A stretch of DNA of 64,000 nt from an uncultured Eggerthellaceae bacterium (lineage in GTDB: Bacteria; Actinomycetota; Coriobacteriia; Coriobacteriales; Eggerthellaceae), in NCBI GenBank assembly GCA_934617425.1, contig CAKTUD010000001.1, positions 1-64,000 of the forward strand, read 5' to 3'. The notes beneath the pieces are model-generated. The model made no database searches and was not told the DNA's origin. It saw only the letters and a program-made list of their open reading frames with translations. Positions within the stretch are counted from its first letter, which is position 1. Each line of letters opens with the position of its first letter. Below, one piece after another: positions 1-10,146 of the stretch. The position numbers and the translations under genes are program-made.

Positions 1-394
1 GGCCCGCCGCCGCTTCGCTGTCGCTTGCGGCAAGGAGATAAATTACTCTCCCCATCCCCTCCCGTCAAGCGACGGGATGGATGCACACGATTCCTACACA
101 AACGGGGGGGCTGGGGCCGGGACGCCCTCCCCGCGGGGCCGGCGGGAGACGCGGGGAGGGCGGGCCCTCGGAGAGGGGGCCGGAGGCGGGCGCTGGTCGC
201 GAGGGGGGGCTGGGGCCGGGACGGGGGCGCGGCCCCAGCCCGTGGAGGGGACAATCGAAAAGCAGGCTAAGACGCTAAGCGCGAAAGACCAGCATGAAAG
301 ACTGGGCCATACGGATGGATGGCCAGCCGACAAGATCGAGAGCCAGAGCAGATGATGAGAGCAAGTCTCGCAGAGCGGCAACGACGCAGATAAG
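1..394. other. G-rich gene-free stretch at window edge
   Basis: No credible gene is seen here. Short reading frames exist, but they are low-complexity translations of GC-rich sequence. The stretch holds runs of three to seven G, an exact 21-base direct repeat (104-124 and 203-223), an 11-base inverted repeat (207-217 with 231-241), and a small hairpin at 61-76. The rest (about 250-394) shows nothing recognisable. It may be the flank of a gene left of the window. Confidence 0.6.
104..223. repeat. 21-bp direct repeat, G-rich, two copies about 99 bp apart
   Basis: The same 21 bases (seven G, CT, four G, CC, three G, ACG) occur at 104-124 and 203-223. The bases on either side of the copies differ. 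The second copy runs on into five G (223-227), so it has four G-tracts separated by 2-nt spacers. Confidence 0.85.
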
Positions 395-431
395 AAGGGA
401 GCGCCCCCGACGGTTTCGGGGGCGCTCCCTT
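395..431. terminator. Strong intrinsic hairpin downstream of tyrS
   Basis: A perfect 16-bp stem (395-410 with 416-431) closes a 5-nt loop. The arms start and end with AAGGGAGC/GCTCCCTT. It lies about 70 bases past the tyrS stop (minus strand) and could also end transcription coming from the left on plus. The T-tract is short on both sides. Confidence 0.75.
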
Positions 432-501
432 TCGCAGTAGCGACTCTCTACAAGTCTATGACATTTTATTTGCCGCAACGATGCCGACAGCATCAGCTCT
501 T

Positions 502-1713
502 TTAGACAAGCTTTATGAACTTGCGCTTGCCGACCTGAATAACAGCGCCCTCGAGCTTAGCGGGGTCAACGTTGTACTGCTTCGCGGGCAGAGCCTCGCC
601 ATCGATTTTCACACCGCCGCCATCGATGAGACGACGCGCATCCCCTGTGCCATTCGCCAGACCAGCGTCTGCGATAAGCTTTGCAAGATAGACCTTGCCT
701 TCATCGTTGGGGGTAAGGTCGGCTTTATATTCGGGAATGTCTTCGGGCGCCTCGTGGTTCTTAAAAACGAGATCGAACTGCTCTTCGGCCTGTACAGCAG
801 CTTCCTCGTCGTGGTATGCGCTCACGATGTTGCGCGCAAGCTGACGCTTTACTTTGTTGGGATGAAGCTCATCGTTCGCGAGGCCGCGCTCGATCTCATC
901 GACCTCGGCAACGGGCAACGTAGAGGCGAGACGGAAGTACTTCACCATGAGCTCGTCGGGGATGGACATAACTTTGCCGAACATGTCGTTTGGTTCGTCG
1001 GTGAGCCCGATGTAGTTGCCATAGCTTTTAGACATCTTCTGCACGCCGTCAGTGCCTTCGAGGAGCGGGAGCGTGAGAGCCACCTGGGGTTCCATCCCCA
1101 TCTTTTCCATAAGCTCGCGGCCGGCAAGCAAATTGAAGAGCTGGTCGCGACCGCCAAGCTCGACATCAGCCTTGATTACTACCGAATCGTAGGCCTGCAT
1201 AACAGGATAGATGAATTCGTGGAGGCTGATGGGGTGATTGTTCTTGTAGCGATTGGAGAAATCGTCGCGCTCAAGGATGCGAGCAACCGTGAAACGACTG
1301 AGCAGCGAAAGGATATCCTCCATCTTGAGGTCGAGAATCCAATCGGCATTGTGAACGAGCTCGGTTTTATCCCTGTCGAGAATCTTATACGCCTGGTCCA
1401 CGTAGGTTTGAGCGTTTTCTTCGATCTGAGCACGCGTAAGCTGCGGACGAGTGCTATTGCGGCCCGATGGATCGCCGATAAGCGCGGTGCCGTCGCCGAT
1501 GATGAGCGTCACCTTGTGCCCGAGGTCCTGAAACTGGCGCAGTTTGCGCAGGGGGACCGCATGGCCGATGTGGATATCAGGCGCAGTGGGATCGACGCCA
1601 AGTTTGATGTTCAGCGGGGTGTCTCGTTTGAGTTTTTTGAGCAGGTCCGCTTCAGGCACGATCGTATCGACGCCGGAAGCGATGATGTGCATCTGTTCTT
1701 CGGCAGAAAGCAT
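502..1713 (-). CDS. tyrS: Tyrosyl-tRNA synthetase
   Basis: Class I aminoacyl-tRNA synthetase that charges tRNA-Tyr in the cytoplasm. The 403-residue product has HIGH at about residues 48-51, KMSKS at about 226-230, and a C-terminal S4-like RNA-binding domain (about 340-400, containing the GDARRLIDGGGVKIDG stretch). Length and motifs fit the TyrZ-like branch of bacterial TyrRS. The ATG start is supported by AAGGAG seven bases upstream. It lies 107 bases downstream of the U32-family gene on the same strand and may be cotranscribed with it. Unlike pheS in this window, there is no T-box in the short upstream gap. The hairpin at 395-431 is its likely terminator. Confidence 0.97.
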   Translation of the reverse strand: MLSAEEQMHIIASGVDTIVPEADLLKKLKRDTPLNIKLGVDPTAPDIHIGHAVPLRKLRQFQDLGHKVTLIIGDGTALIGDPSGRNSTRPQLTRAQIEENAQTYVDQAYKILDRDKTELVHNADWILDLKMEDILSLLSRFTVARILERDDFSNRYKNNHPISLHEFIYPVMQAYDSVVIKADVELGGRDQLFNLLAGRELMEKMGMEPQVALTLPLLEGTDGVQKMSKSYGNYIGLTDEPNDMFGKVMSIPDELMVKYFRLASTLPVAEVDEIERGLANDELHPNKVKRQLARNIVSAYHDEEAAVQAEEQFDLVFKNHEAPEDIPEYKADLTPNDEGKVYLAKLIADAGLANGTGDARRLIDGGGVKIDGEALPAKQYNVDPAKLEGAVIQVGKRKFIKLV

Positions 1714-1820
1714 GCTTCTTCTCCTTCTTGATATACAAGCTACAGCCTCGTTCGAAATCGTTCGTTCGAGACCGCAAATCTATGATTAATGGGTGCGATT
1801 CTAGCACACCGATCGGACGG

Positions 1821-4256
1821 TTATGAGACGCCGCGGAACAAATGCCCGCTTGTAGTGCCAGGCCTCTTGGGAACAGAGCCCTTCCCCTGCATTGCAAAAT
1901 CGCGAGCCTTCACAACGCGCGCCACCGCAGAATACGCTTCTTCCTTCGACATAAGCGTGGTGTCGACCATGAACGAAGCAACCCCTATGTCGAGCAAATC
2001 AGGAATACTCGGGGCAATATCAAGCTGCACGCCATTGTAAAGATGACTGCGACCGAGCATGTCGGTGATAATAGGGAACTCGAAGCCCTTGCGATCGACG
2101 TAATGATGTCCCCGAGATCGCCGCGCGCATGTCTCGCAGCGACGATCGCACTGGCCCTGGCTCATAAGCAAACAGTGCTCGGTAATCATGAGCTCTTGGG
2201 CTCCGATAACGGTAAGCCCCAGGTCGATCTCGGAGATTTCGGCCAAATCGGCGATCTGGCCGAGGGACAACTCAGGAGAGAGCCAAACGAAATCGGCACC
2301 CATCTCCTGCGCTGCCCTCAGTGCAAGACGATTGGTTACGGGAACATGGGCGCCGAGCTCCACGCGAGAGCCGAGAGCCGATGCGCGCACGCAAGCAGCC
2401 AAGCTGTCGGCATAGACAGCGCGGCCTTCTTTCGCGTAGTCCCAGATGTCAAAATCGAGAGCAAACTCGCGCGTGCCCGAAACAGGGTCGTGGTCGACCG
2501 TCGGCATGGCCATCACGCATTTTTTCGGATAGCCCGCTTGGTCAACCTGATTGACGCAGACGCCGGCATAGGTGGCCTGGCCGCGTCGATAGTTGAGGAC
2601 AGGGACGTAAACAGCATCAGCGCCAGCGCGTTTTGCAGCACGAGCGCAAGCAGGATTCGTCGCCCATGCAACAACTGTGCTATCTTCGCGACGTCCGGCA
2701 AAGCGCTTTGCTTTTCGAGGCTCCATAGCATCAACGGATTCGCACGAACGAGCATAGGGCGCGAGGATTTTTTCGGATAGAAGATCGAGGGCAGCCGCGC
2801 GGACCTTGTGCAACTGCGAGAAGCCCATGCCGGCGCCATCGCTCAACTCGATCTCAAGGCTATTCAGCGCATACGGGGTTTGCCCGAAGCGGTCGACATG
2901 AGTTCGCACGTCTTCTTTGGAAATCGCTTTGGTACGAGCAGGCTCGACAACACCACCTTGGGCTTCAGCCGAAAGCGAGCCGTCGAGCAAAGAAAACCTC
3001 ACGCGCAAAGGCTCCCCGACGACAGCGCGCACATACCCACTAACAGAAACGCGCGGCTCGAATTCGTTATCGCGATAGGCAGACGCGGCATTGCGCACGC
3101 GAAAAACGCGATCGCCCTTCCCCACGCGCTGGACGACAGCAAGACGGACCGTACCCCTTTTGGAAAACACAGCGTCTTCGAGCGTTTCTGCAAAATGGCC
3201 GCGATTGGTCCAGAATTCCAAAACGTCGCCGGGGTTCAGCGGTCGTTCGGGCTGCACCTCGACCATGTCGCCCTCGATGCCGGCAACGCGCCCGACGAAG
3301 ACACCGCGATTGTTAGGGCGCCCGTAGCTCATGATCTCGTTGCCTCGCTGGTTGGTAAGGTAAGCCGTAGTGAAGCCACGCGAAAAAGCTTCAGCAAGTT
3401 GCGATTTTTCCGCATCGGTCGGCGTTGCGTCCCCGCCCGCATAAAATCTATCGAGCACTGCACGGTAGACCGAAACAACCGAATACACGTAATCGGCCGA
3501 CTTCATGCGCCCCTCTACTTTAAGCGAAGAGACCCCGGCACCCGCGAGCTGCGCGATCAAATCAATGGCGCATAGATCGCGGGGGGAAAGAAGATGCTCC
3601 CCTTCGGCCGGCAAGGGTTCCGCCCTGCCTTCTGCATGGAGCTCGTAAGGCAAACGGCAAGCCTGCGCGCATAAACCGCGATTTGCCGAGCGGCCGCCGA
3701 TAAGCGAGGACATGAGGCATTGGCCCGAATAACAAATGCAAAGGGCACCATGGGCGAATGTCTCGATCTCTATCCCAAAGTCTTGAGCCATTGCCGAAAT
3801 CTCGGCAATCTCAGCAATCGAAAGCTCACGGGCAAGAGTAATGCGCTTGGCCCCAAGCCGCGCAGCCGCTTCGACACCAGCCGCGTTGAGAGTGTTCATT
3901 TGCGTAGAAATATGCAAATGAACACCCGGGATCGCCTCGGAAAGGACGCGTGCGATGCCGATGTCCTGAACGATGAAAGCATCGGCGCCCGCCAAATAGG
4001 CTTCACGAGCAAAAGAAACCGCGCTATCGACCTCGGACGGAAGAATCTCGATGTTGAGCGTCACATACACGCGAACACCGCGCAGATGCGCATATTCGCA
4101 TGCAGAACGTAAATCCTCGATAGTGAAATTGTCGGCGTTGCGACGAGCGTTGAATTCGCCAAGACCGAGATAAACCGCATCGGCTCCTGCACGAACCGCT
4201 GCGCGGAGACATTCGCTATTGCCCGCGGGAGCCAAAATCTCAATACGCTGTTCCAC
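1821..4256 (-). CDS. Peptidase U32 family protein (RlhA-like RNA hydroxylation factor)
   Basis: An 811-residue U32-family protein. It opens with the family signature APAGN and AGADAVYLG near residues 9-30, followed by the Cys-containing segment CICYSGQCLMSS and GLCAQACR (about 170-205). The middle matches the collagenase-like domain usually found after U32. A further C-terminal part has another AGADAVYVP motif and a Cys cluster (CDRRCETC). In E. coli the related RlhA and TrhP hydroxylate 23S rRNA or tRNA, and their conserved Cys are thought to bind an Fe-S cluster. An RNA-modifying role is therefore more likely than proteolysis, but this is inferred from family. The start is GTG, preceded by GGGAAG about eight bases upstream. 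It is longer than RlhA (about 650 residues). Confidence 0.85.
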   Translation of the reverse strand: MEQRIEILAPAGNSECLRAAVRAGADAVYLGLGEFNARRNADNFTIEDLRSACEYAHLRGVRVYVTLNIEILPSEVDSAVSFAREAYLAGADAFIVQDIGIARVLSEAIPGVHLHISTQMNTLNAAGVEAAARLGAKRITLARELSIAEIAEISAMAQDFGIEIETFAHGALCICYSGQCLMSSLIGGRSANRGLCAQACRLPYELHAEGRAEPLPAEGEHLLSPRDLCAIDLIAQLAGAGVSSLKVEGRMKSADYVYSVVSVYRAVLDRFYAGGDATPTDAEKSQLAEAFSRGFTTAYLTNQRGNEIMSYGRPNNRGVFVGRVAGIEGDMVEVQPERPLNPGDVLEFWTNRGHFAETLEDAVFSKRGTVRLAVVQRVGKGDRVFRVRNAASAYRDNEFEPRVSVSGYVRAVVGEPLRVRFSLLDGSLSAEAQGGVVEPARTKAISKEDVRTHVDRFGQTPYALNSLEIELSDGAGMGFSQLHKVRAAALDLLSEKILAPYARSCESVDAMEPRKAKRFAGRREDSTVVAWATNPACARAAKRAGADAVYVPVLNYRRGQATYAGVCVNQVDQAGYPKKCVMAMPTVDHDPVSGTREFALDFDIWDYAKEGRAVYADSLAACVRASALGSRVELGAHVPVTNRLALRAAQEMGADFVWLSPELSLGQIADLAEISEIDLGLTVIGAQELMITEHCLLMSQGQCDRRCETCARRSRGHHYVDRKGFEFPIITDMLGRSHLYNGVQLDIAPSIPDLLDIGVASFMVDTTLMSKEEAYSAVARVVKARDFAMQGKGSVPKRPGTTSGHLFRGVS

Positions 4257-4369
4257 TGAAAATCTTCCCTAAGTCTGTCCCTAGTTACGAAGCGACGAAG
4301 CGCGTGCCGGAATGCGCCGGACACACCTCGTCGCCTTAAAGTGTCCACTCACCATGTGCGAACGCCGGG

Positions 4370-4873
4370 TTATTGCTTGCTCGCCGCGGCTTCGTCACCC
4401 GCTTTGAGAGAGGCGACACCTTGATCGTATTGCTGCTGGATAGACGTCATGCGAGAATCGTAGGTCGACCAGTCGAAAGGATTTGCCTCGGTGGCGCTGT
4501 CGATCTCGGTGTAAAGGTCGACATAAGCATTCAGCGCATCTTCAAGGCTCTGGGCGCCCTCGGCATAATTTGACTGAATATCGGCAAGCTCATCGGGCGC
4601 TTCGATGGCTTTCAGTTCATCGATGACTTTGCCAGCGTTGGCCGCCGTCGTCTTCATGTTTACGACATCCTCGCGGGAAACCGCGTCCTCGAAATCGCCG
4701 AGAGTATCTTTGAGCGAAGCGACTTTCTGGTTTACTTCGGACATGTAGTCGCGATTCGCTACCTGTTCGCTTGTCGCCGAGCTCTGCGCAGTACTGCAAC
4801 CGGCAAGCATGGCCACAGCGAAAACGCCAGAGCAAACCAGAGCGGCTATCTTCGAAAAAGTCTTAAAGGACAT
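4370..4873 (-). CDS. Putative lipoprotein, function unknown
   Basis: A 167-residue product with a lipoprotein signal peptide: short basic start, hydrophobic stretch, and lipobox LAGC with the Cys at about residue 26. The mature part is Ser/Ala/Glu-rich, mostly helical in character and without Cys, and I recognise no domain. AAGGAG six bases before the ATG supports the start. It sits between the bifunctional PBP gene (108 bases upstream once the PBP stop is counted) and the U32 gene, all on minus, so an envelope role is possible but unproven. Confidence 0.8.
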   Translation of the reverse strand: MSFKTFSKIAALVCSGVFAVAMLAGCSTAQSSATSEQVANRDYMSEVNQKVASLKDTLGDFEDAVSREDVVNMKTTAANAGKVIDELKAIEAPDELADIQSNYAEGAQSLEDALNAYVDLYTEIDSATEANPFDWSTYDSRMTSIQQQYDQGVASLKAGDEAAASKQ

Positions 4874-4981
4874 CTGCTACTCCTTGAGAGTCGAATTCAA
4901 CATCTGAATGAAACCGCAAAAACTTTACCATGCACCGTTGCCACGCAAACAAAGCGTTACCCAAGCGCATGAAAGCGCAAC

Positions 4982-7165
4982 TTAACCGGCATTGGGAGAC
5001 GTTGTGGTCGCGCTGCCGTTGGCCCCTCCGGTATTTGCGCCACCTGCAGACGTGCCGCCTGCGGTTGCGCCGCCATTGCCTCCGGCAGCATTGCCGCCCG
5101 TCGTTGCGCTGCCTGCCCCAGTTGCACCTGTCGATGTGGAAGAACTAGAGGCTTTCGAATTGGAAGAGGCCGAACTTGCGTTGCTGGACGACGAACTTTG
5201 CGACACGTAGTTGGTGCCGTAGACATGATATTTATCATCGGTATAATTCGTATATTGGATTTGGGTAGTAGGCTTTTTCCATTGCTCCACATCGCTTGCC
5301 TTCATGACTTTGTTGGCAAAGGAAGCAAATACATCGGCGCAGTCGGTACCCACGGGAACAGATTCCACATTGGACGGGTCGCCGCACCATATGCCCACAG
5401 ACATCTTCGGCGTAATGCCGAAGAAAGTAATGTCCTTGTAGTTTTCGGTAGTACCCGTTTTGCCGGCAACAACCTGACCGTTGTTTAGCCGGGCTGAGGT
5501 GCCGGTACCCTCGGAAGAGTTAACCACGCCTTCCATAACCTGCTCGGCAGCGTATGCGACTTCCTCGGAGATAACCCGTTCACTGCGCTTGGAGACATCG
5601 GTGTTATCGACGATGGCCTTGCCATTGCGGTCTTCGATCTTCTCGATAGGCGTGGAATCGCAGTGAACCCCGCCGTTGGCGATGGTGGCAAATGCTTCTG
5701 CCATCTCGAGCGGCGTCACGTTTTCGACGCCCAGGGTCAGGGTCGCGCCCGCTGTCGAAGGGCTGAGTTCCGAAGATATACCCATCTGCTGAGCCATTTT
5801 CGCAACGTCATTGACGCCGATGGAGGAAATCAAACGCACAAAACCAGTGTTCGAGGACACCGCCAATGCGCGGGCGATGGTACGAACGCCGTAGTTGATA
5901 TTGTCGTAGTTTTGCACCGTGTACTTATCGATGGTTGCAGGCGACGTGCAGTCGATATAAGTTTGCGGGCTTATCTTCTTCTCAAGCGCCGTCACCAAAG
6001 TGAAGACTTTGAACGCCGAACCGCACGGTCTGCCGCCCGCGCCGTCACCCGTTGCGATGTTAACCTGATTGGAGTAATAGTCGGCGCCGCCAACTATAGC
6101 CTTGATGTAGCCCGTAGAAGGCTCGACGACCGCCATCGCGCAATCGAGACCATCGGGCATTGACTCACGTTTTTTCTGCGCGGCCTCTTCGGCGGCATCT
6201 TGCATATCGGGATCAAGCGTGGTGTATACCGACAGGCCACCTTCGAGGATATCGCTGGTTGAGAAGTCGTAGCTGTTGTACAGAAGATTGCGCACGTAGC
6301 TGGTGAAATACGGGTATTTCAAAATACCGTCGTCGGGATTTTCTTGCACATTGAGGCTCACGGGTTCTGCCTGGGCGGAATCGTGTTCGGCTTGGGTGAT
6401 ATAGCCATTGGAAAGCATGCGATCAAGCACGGTGTTGCGGCGCTTCAAGGCATTTTCCGGATAGTTTATGGGATCGTTATAGGTCGGCGACTGAGGGATG
6501 CCCACCAGCAATGCGGCCTCGGCGAGCGTCAATTGGTTGGCGCTTTTCGAAAAGTAACGCTTAGACGCGGCCTCGATGCCATACGCCCCCGAACCGTAAT
6601 TGATAGTGTTCAGGTACATCGTAAGGATATCGTCTTTCGAATACTGCTCTTCGAGCTTCATGGCGATATAAGCCTCGCGAACCTTACGCTTGATCGAGAT
6701 GTCATCCATCTCGTCAGCAAGAACCGTGTTTCGCACAAGCTGCTGCGTAATAGTAGAGGCGCCTTCGAGCGCGCCGCCCGTGATGTTGTTGATGAAAGCG
6801 CGAGCAATGCCGGCGATATCGATGCCGCCATGCTCGTAAAAACGCTCGTCTTCGGTTGCGACAGTGCCTTTTAGAACATAGTCACTAATCTGGGAGCGCT
6901 CAACGCTCTCGCGGTTTTCAAGCTGGAAGCGAGCAAGAACGGTGGATCCATCGGACGCGTAGACAACCGTGGGCTTCGAATCTTTTAAGTACGTTTCGGC
7001 ATTCGTATAATCGGGAAGGTCTTGCAGCCACGAAGCGCATACGGCGATACCGCCGACGCATAGGCAGGCAACGAGCACGCCGATGACAGACAGAACCGCG
7101 ATGAGGCCTGTAACAGGGTGCTTCTTCTTTGCGCTTGGCCTGTTCTTCATCGAGCGAGATCCCAT
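4982..7165 (-). CDS. Bifunctional penicillin-binding protein (class A, PBP1a-like)
   Basis: Peptidoglycan glycosyltransferase and transpeptidase anchored in the membrane. After a short basic tail and one membrane segment (about 20-45), the GT51 domain shows EDERFYEHGG and GASTITQQLVRN. The transpeptidase domain has the active Ser in SAFK (SxxK), SSN (SxN) and KTGTTE (KTG). The last 70 or so residues are a low-complexity Ser tract followed by Gly/Ala/Thr repeats, typical of class A PBPs in Gram-positives. An upstream in-frame ATG at 7189 is possible, but GGAGGG lies six bases before the ATG at 7165, which gives 727 residues. No partner gene such as rodA or ftsW is adjacent. Confidence 0.93.
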   Translation of the reverse strand: MGSRSMKNRPSAKKKHPVTGLIAVLSVIGVLVACLCVGGIAVCASWLQDLPDYTNAETYLKDSKPTVVYASDGSTVLARFQLENRESVERSQISDYVLKGTVATEDERFYEHGGIDIAGIARAFINNITGGALEGASTITQQLVRNTVLADEMDDISIKRKVREAYIAMKLEEQYSKDDILTMYLNTINYGSGAYGIEAASKRYFSKSANQLTLAEAALLVGIPQSPTYNDPINYPENALKRRNTVLDRMLSNGYITQAEHDSAQAEPVSLNVQENPDDGILKYPYFTSYVRNLLYNSYDFSTSDILEGGLSVYTTLDPDMQDAAEEAAQKKRESMPDGLDCAMAVVEPSTGYIKAIVGGADYYSNQVNIATGDGAGGRPCGSAFKVFTLVTALEKKISPQTYIDCTSPATIDKYTVQNYDNINYGVRTIARALAVSSNTGFVRLISSIGVNDVAKMAQQMGISSELSPSTAGATLTLGVENVTPLEMAEAFATIANGGVHCDSTPIEKIEDRNGKAIVDNTDVSKRSERVISEEVAYAAEQVMEGVVNSSEGTGTSARLNNGQVVAGKTGTTENYKDITFFGITPKMSVGIWCGDPSNVESVPVGTDCADVFASFANKVMKASDVEQWKKPTTQIQYTNYTDDKYHVYGTNYVSQSSSSSNASSASSNSKASSSSTSTGATGAGSATTGGNAAGGNGGATAGGTSAGGANTGGANGSATTTSPNAG

Positions 7166-7246
7166 GCGCAGCCCTCCATTCTCATGCACGCAGTATGAGC
7201 ATCATTCTATCATCGGGAGCTTGGCGGATGTGAAATTACATATCTG

Positions 7247-7295
7247 AGAAGAAAAGATGCGCCCGGCGCGATTCGCAACAGCACCGGGCGCATCT
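7247..7295 (-). terminator. Intrinsic terminator of the arg operon
   Basis: A perfect 12-bp stem (7255-7266 with 7284-7295, arms AGATGCGCCCGG/CCGGGCGCATCT) is followed on minus by TTTTCTTCT. It lies 35 bases past the argH stop, the expected place for the end of the arg transcript. Confidence 0.85.
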
Positions 7296-7329
7296 ACCAT
7301 TGATTTCGGAAGCAAGAAACTAGCGAAGC

Positions 7330-8721
7330 TTAGGAAAGCCTTGCCTCATCTACCGAAAGAACAGCTTCGACCTTGGCCATTTGGTCAACCACCGCATCGT
7401 GACCAGTACCGCCTATCGTGATGCGGGCATTGGCGATATCGCGCAGATTCAGGCATTTTGCGATATCGCTTTCGAAAAGATCGCTTTCTGCCTTGAAATC
7501 GTCGAGCGTGAGATCTTCGAGGTCGCAGCCACGTTGGTCGCATAAAAGCACCAGATGACCGACGATTTCGTGCGCGCGACGGAAAGGCAACCCCTTCTTC
7601 GCCAGGTAGTCGGCAATGTCGGTCGCCGCCAAATACCCCTTCTTCGCTTGAGCCGCCATGGCGTCAGCATTCACCGTCATGGTAGATATCATGCCGGCCA
7701 TGCAATCCATGCAATCTTCAAGCGTATGCGCAGCGTCGATAGCGCCCTCTTTATCTTCCTGGAGATCCTTGTTGTAGGCAAGGGGCAACGATTTCAGCGT
7801 CATGAGCAGCGCCACAAGATCGCCGACAACGCGGCCTGTCTTGCCGCGGATGAGCTCGGCAAAATCAGGATTCTTCTTTTGCGGCATGATGGAAGAGCCC
7901 GTGGAAAAAGCATCGGAAAGCGTGATGAAGCCGAATTCGGTAGTGGACCACAAAACGATTTCCTCAGCCAAGCGCGACAAGTGAATGCTCGAAACGCTGC
8001 AAGCATAGATGAGATCGAGAAGGAAATCGCGATCGGAAACAGCGTCGAGAGAGTTTTGCGTAACCGAAGAAAAGCCCAGTTCGTCGGCAGTCGCCTGACG
8101 GTCGAGCGGATAGGTGGTCCCGGCAAGGGCGGCAGATCCCAGAGGATTGACGTCTGCCGCATCACGCGCAGCAACCAGACGCGTATAGTCGCGTGAAAGC
8201 ATCCAGACATATGTGAGAAGATGATGAGAAAGCAGCACAGGTTGCGCATGTTGCATGTGCGTATACCCTGGGAGAATGACATCGAAATGCGCCTTTGCCT
8301 GAGCAATGAGTTCGCGACGCAAAGCGAGATTCGAACGCATGAGGTCTTCGCAGCGAGCCTTCGCGAAAAGACGCGTGTCCGTTATCACCTGATCATTGCG
8401 AGAACGCCCCGTATGCAGGCGCGCACCTGCTTCGCCGATATCTTGGATGAGCGCCTTTTCGATGGACATATGGATGTCTTCATCATTGATATCGAAGACG
8501 AAATCGCCTTCGTCAATGCGCTGTTTTATGCAGTCGAGGCCTGTCTCGATCGCATCGACGTCCTCCTTGCTGATGACCCCTTGCTTGCCAAGCATGCGCG
8601 CATGGGCCTTCGAGCCGGCGATGTCTTGAACGTAAAGCTGCTTGTCGACGGGAAGCGACGCCCCGAAGCGTTGTGTGAACTCGCTTACGTTTTCGGTGAA
8701 ACGTCCTGACCAAAGCGCCAT
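7330..8721 (-). CDS. argH: Argininosuccinate lyase
   Basis: Final step of arginine synthesis: argininosuccinate to arginine and fumarate. The 463-residue protein begins MALWSGRF and carries the superfamily signature GSSIMPQKKNPD at about residues 277-288, with the catalytic Ser in the flexible loop. Longer in-frame starts exist upstream (to 8814), but the ATG at 8721 has AAAGGA at proper spacing and matches the usual ArgH N-terminus. It is the last gene of argCJBDGH. A 153-base gap separates it from argG, wider than the other gaps in the operon, and that gap holds a terminator-like hairpin. Confidence 0.97.
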   Translation of the reverse strand: MALWSGRFTENVSEFTQRFGASLPVDKQLYVQDIAGSKAHARMLGKQGVISKEDVDAIETGLDCIKQRIDEGDFVFDINDEDIHMSIEKALIQDIGEAGARLHTGRSRNDQVITDTRLFAKARCEDLMRSNLALRRELIAQAKAHFDVILPGYTHMQHAQPVLLSHHLLTYVWMLSRDYTRLVAARDAADVNPLGSAALAGTTYPLDRQATADELGFSSVTQNSLDAVSDRDFLLDLIYACSVSSIHLSRLAEEIVLWSTTEFGFITLSDAFSTGSSIMPQKKNPDFAELIRGKTGRVVGDLVALLMTLKSLPLAYNKDLQEDKEGAIDAAHTLEDCMDCMAGMISTMTVNADAMAAQAKKGYLAATDIADYLAKKGLPFRRAHEIVGHLVLLCDQRGCDLEDLTLDDFKAESDLFESDIAKCLNLRDIANARITIGGTGHDAVVDQMAKVEAVLSVDEARLS

Positions 8722-8811
8722 GAAAATCCTTTCTGCACGCCCGGGTTGCATTTCCCGAACGTTATCGTAGAGTGCGCCGAAAGCTAGAGGAGGGTGCGCC
8801 CTTAAGAAAAG

Positions 8812-8847
8812 CATGCGCGGCCAGGCAATCGCCTCGAACCGCGCATG
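8812..8847 (-). terminator. Terminator-like hairpin between argG and argH
   Basis: A 9-bp perfect stem (8812-8820 with 8839-8847, arms CATGCGCGG/CCGCGCATG) is followed on minus by CTTTTCTTA. It could reduce read-through from argG into argH, or mark an internal processing site. Confidence 0.55.
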
Positions 8848-8874
8848 GATATCTCTCTCTAGATTGCGAGAAAA

Positions 8875-10095
<1,221 letters not shown>

Positions 10096-10146
10096 AGTAG
10101 TTCCTCTCTTGGATTTATACCGATTGGCACATTCGCGGATATTATC

